Source: a virus
Virus record (IMG/VR): IMGVR_UViG_3300025896_002001
Location: 1 to 21,811 of that record
Direction: 5' to 3' (one strand)
Length of the DNA stretch: 21,811 bases
This document shows positions 21,169 through 21,811 of this stretch, in pieces. How positions within the stretch are numbered: the stretch's first letter is position 1; each line of letters starts with the position of its first letter. Under the pieces are notes generated by a model. That model searched no databases and was not told where the DNA came from. It saw only the letters and a program-made list of their open reading frames with translations. The position numbers and the translations under genes were made by a program.

Positions 21169-21811
21169 GCGACGATCTCGCCGCGCATGACGACATCCAA
21201 CGAGCTCGGAACGATTCCCTCGCCGACGAGGTCGGCAGGCTCCGTCGAGTCATCACCGATCAGCAGGGCCGCATCGACGCCCTCGAGCGGGCCATCGACT
21301 ATTCGGGACGCGCCCTGACCATTCCCAAATGGTTGACGAGACGCACCCCGAAAGGCGACAAGATCGCCACGTTGTGCAGCATCCTGTCCGACACCCATTT
21401 CGACGAAGTGGTCAACCCGGCGGAACTCGACGGCAGAAACGCCTACGACCGGCGAATCGCCGAACTACGCCTCGAGAAGTATTTCACCGGGATCTGCCGG
21501 CTGTCTGCCGACTATCTGACCGGCATGACTTACGACGGCCTGGTCCTCATGCTCGGCGGCGATCTCGTGTCCGGCGACATCCACGAAGAACTGACCGAAA
21601 CGAACGCAGCCTCCATGTTGGACACCGTCCTGCATTGGTCCGGGCAGATCGCCTCCGGCCTTGAGCTTGTCGCCGACACCTTCGGATCCGTTCACGTTCC
21701 CGTCGTTGTCGGCAACCATGGGCGCCGATCCCGCAAACCGAGGATGAAGGGACGTGCTCGAGACAACTTCGACTGGATGATCGGCCAGATCCTCGCCAGC
21801 CAATTCGACGG
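21159..21811 (+). CDS. Metallophosphoesterase, 3' end outside the window
   Basis: The frame is open from the ATG to the window edge (217 residues visible). It begins with a charged helical, possibly coiled-coil part (DDIQRARNDSLADEVGRLRRVITDQQGRIDALERAI). The calcineurin-like metal motifs follow in order: SDTHFDE (D-x-H, about residues 78-84), LGGDLVSGD (GD) and VVGNHGR (GNH). The enzyme would use two metal ions to cleave phosphoesters. Relatives are encoded by many phages, with nucleic acid or nucleotide substrates suspected. The ATG lies inside the end of the helix-turn-helix gene. The last catalytic His motifs should lie beyond the window. Confidence 0.85.
   Translation, partial: MPLSDDLAAHDDIQRARNDSLADEVGRLRRVITDQQGRIDALERAIDYSGRALTIPKWLTRRTPKGDKIATLCSILSDTHFDEVVNPAELDGRNAYDRRIAELRLEKYFTGICRLSADYLTGMTYDGLVLMLGGDLVSGDIHEELTETNAASMLDTVLHWSGQIASGLELVADTFGSVHVPVVVGNHGRRSRKPRMKGRARDNFDWMIGQILASQFD

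Noticed and set aside
21329-21664. A 111-codon + strand frame near the right edge
   Set aside because: It is Arg- and Pro-rich shadow sequence; the phosphoesterase frame over the same bases has intact metal motifs.
1-21811. tRNA genes, CRISPR array, insertion sequence or attachment site
   Set aside because: No cloverleaf with a CCA-type end, no regularly spaced repeats, no transposase or integrase and no convincing terminal repeats were seen by eye.

Overview
This window is the late, structural half of a tailed dsDNA bacteriophage (or a prophage of one) with HK97-type capsid genes and a siphovirus-type tail. Every gene I can support is on the + strand. The DNA is GC-rich, several genes start with GTG, and the lysis genes are an r1t-like holin next to a DUF1906-type putative endolysin. 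Together these suggest an actinobacterial host. That is inference, because nothing here names a host. I see no integrase, repressor, tRNA or CRISPR array.

Layout. Bases 1-94 hold the end of an unseen upstream unit, a hairpin and a tiny ORF. Packaging and head genes follow: terminase large subunit (94-1578), a small membrane protein (1602-1733), portal (1714-2931), a prohead protease with an extra N-terminal domain (2931-4187) and the major capsid protein (4321-5592). The capsid gene has a 133-base leader with two matched hairpins, and its stop codon lies inside a UUCG hairpin followed by a second one. From 5739 to 9930 there is a small unknown gene and then a tightly coupled sugar cassette: four glycosyltransferase-like genes and a nucleotide-sugar epimerase. 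It separates the capsid gene from the head-completion genes (9923-11468). A fifth, CgeB-like glycosyltransferase (11469-12491) sits just before the tail tube gene (12540-12938).

The tail module continues with a tail assembly chaperone and its probable -1 frameshift extension (12970-13394), a short tape measure (13394-15343), a conserved virion protein, a tail protein with an embedded LamG-like domain, a cysteine-rich protein and a C1q-like putative fibre (15353-19060). Lysis follows: holin, DUF1906 endolysin and a second membrane protein (19060-20649), closed by a clear intrinsic terminator. A new unit then begins with a zinc-ribbon protein, a helix-turn-helix-like protein and a metallophosphoesterase cut off by the window edge.

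How it works together. Terminase and portal package DNA into a capsid matured by the protease. Connector, completion and terminator proteins join it to a tail whose length is set by the tape measure. The glycosyltransferases placed beside the capsid and tail tube genes suggest that the virion is sugar-decorated. Many neighbouring genes overlap by 1 to 8 bases, which points to translational coupling, and the capsid and tail tube genes share a leader element. The least explained parts are the capsid leader RNA structures and the glycosylation cassette.
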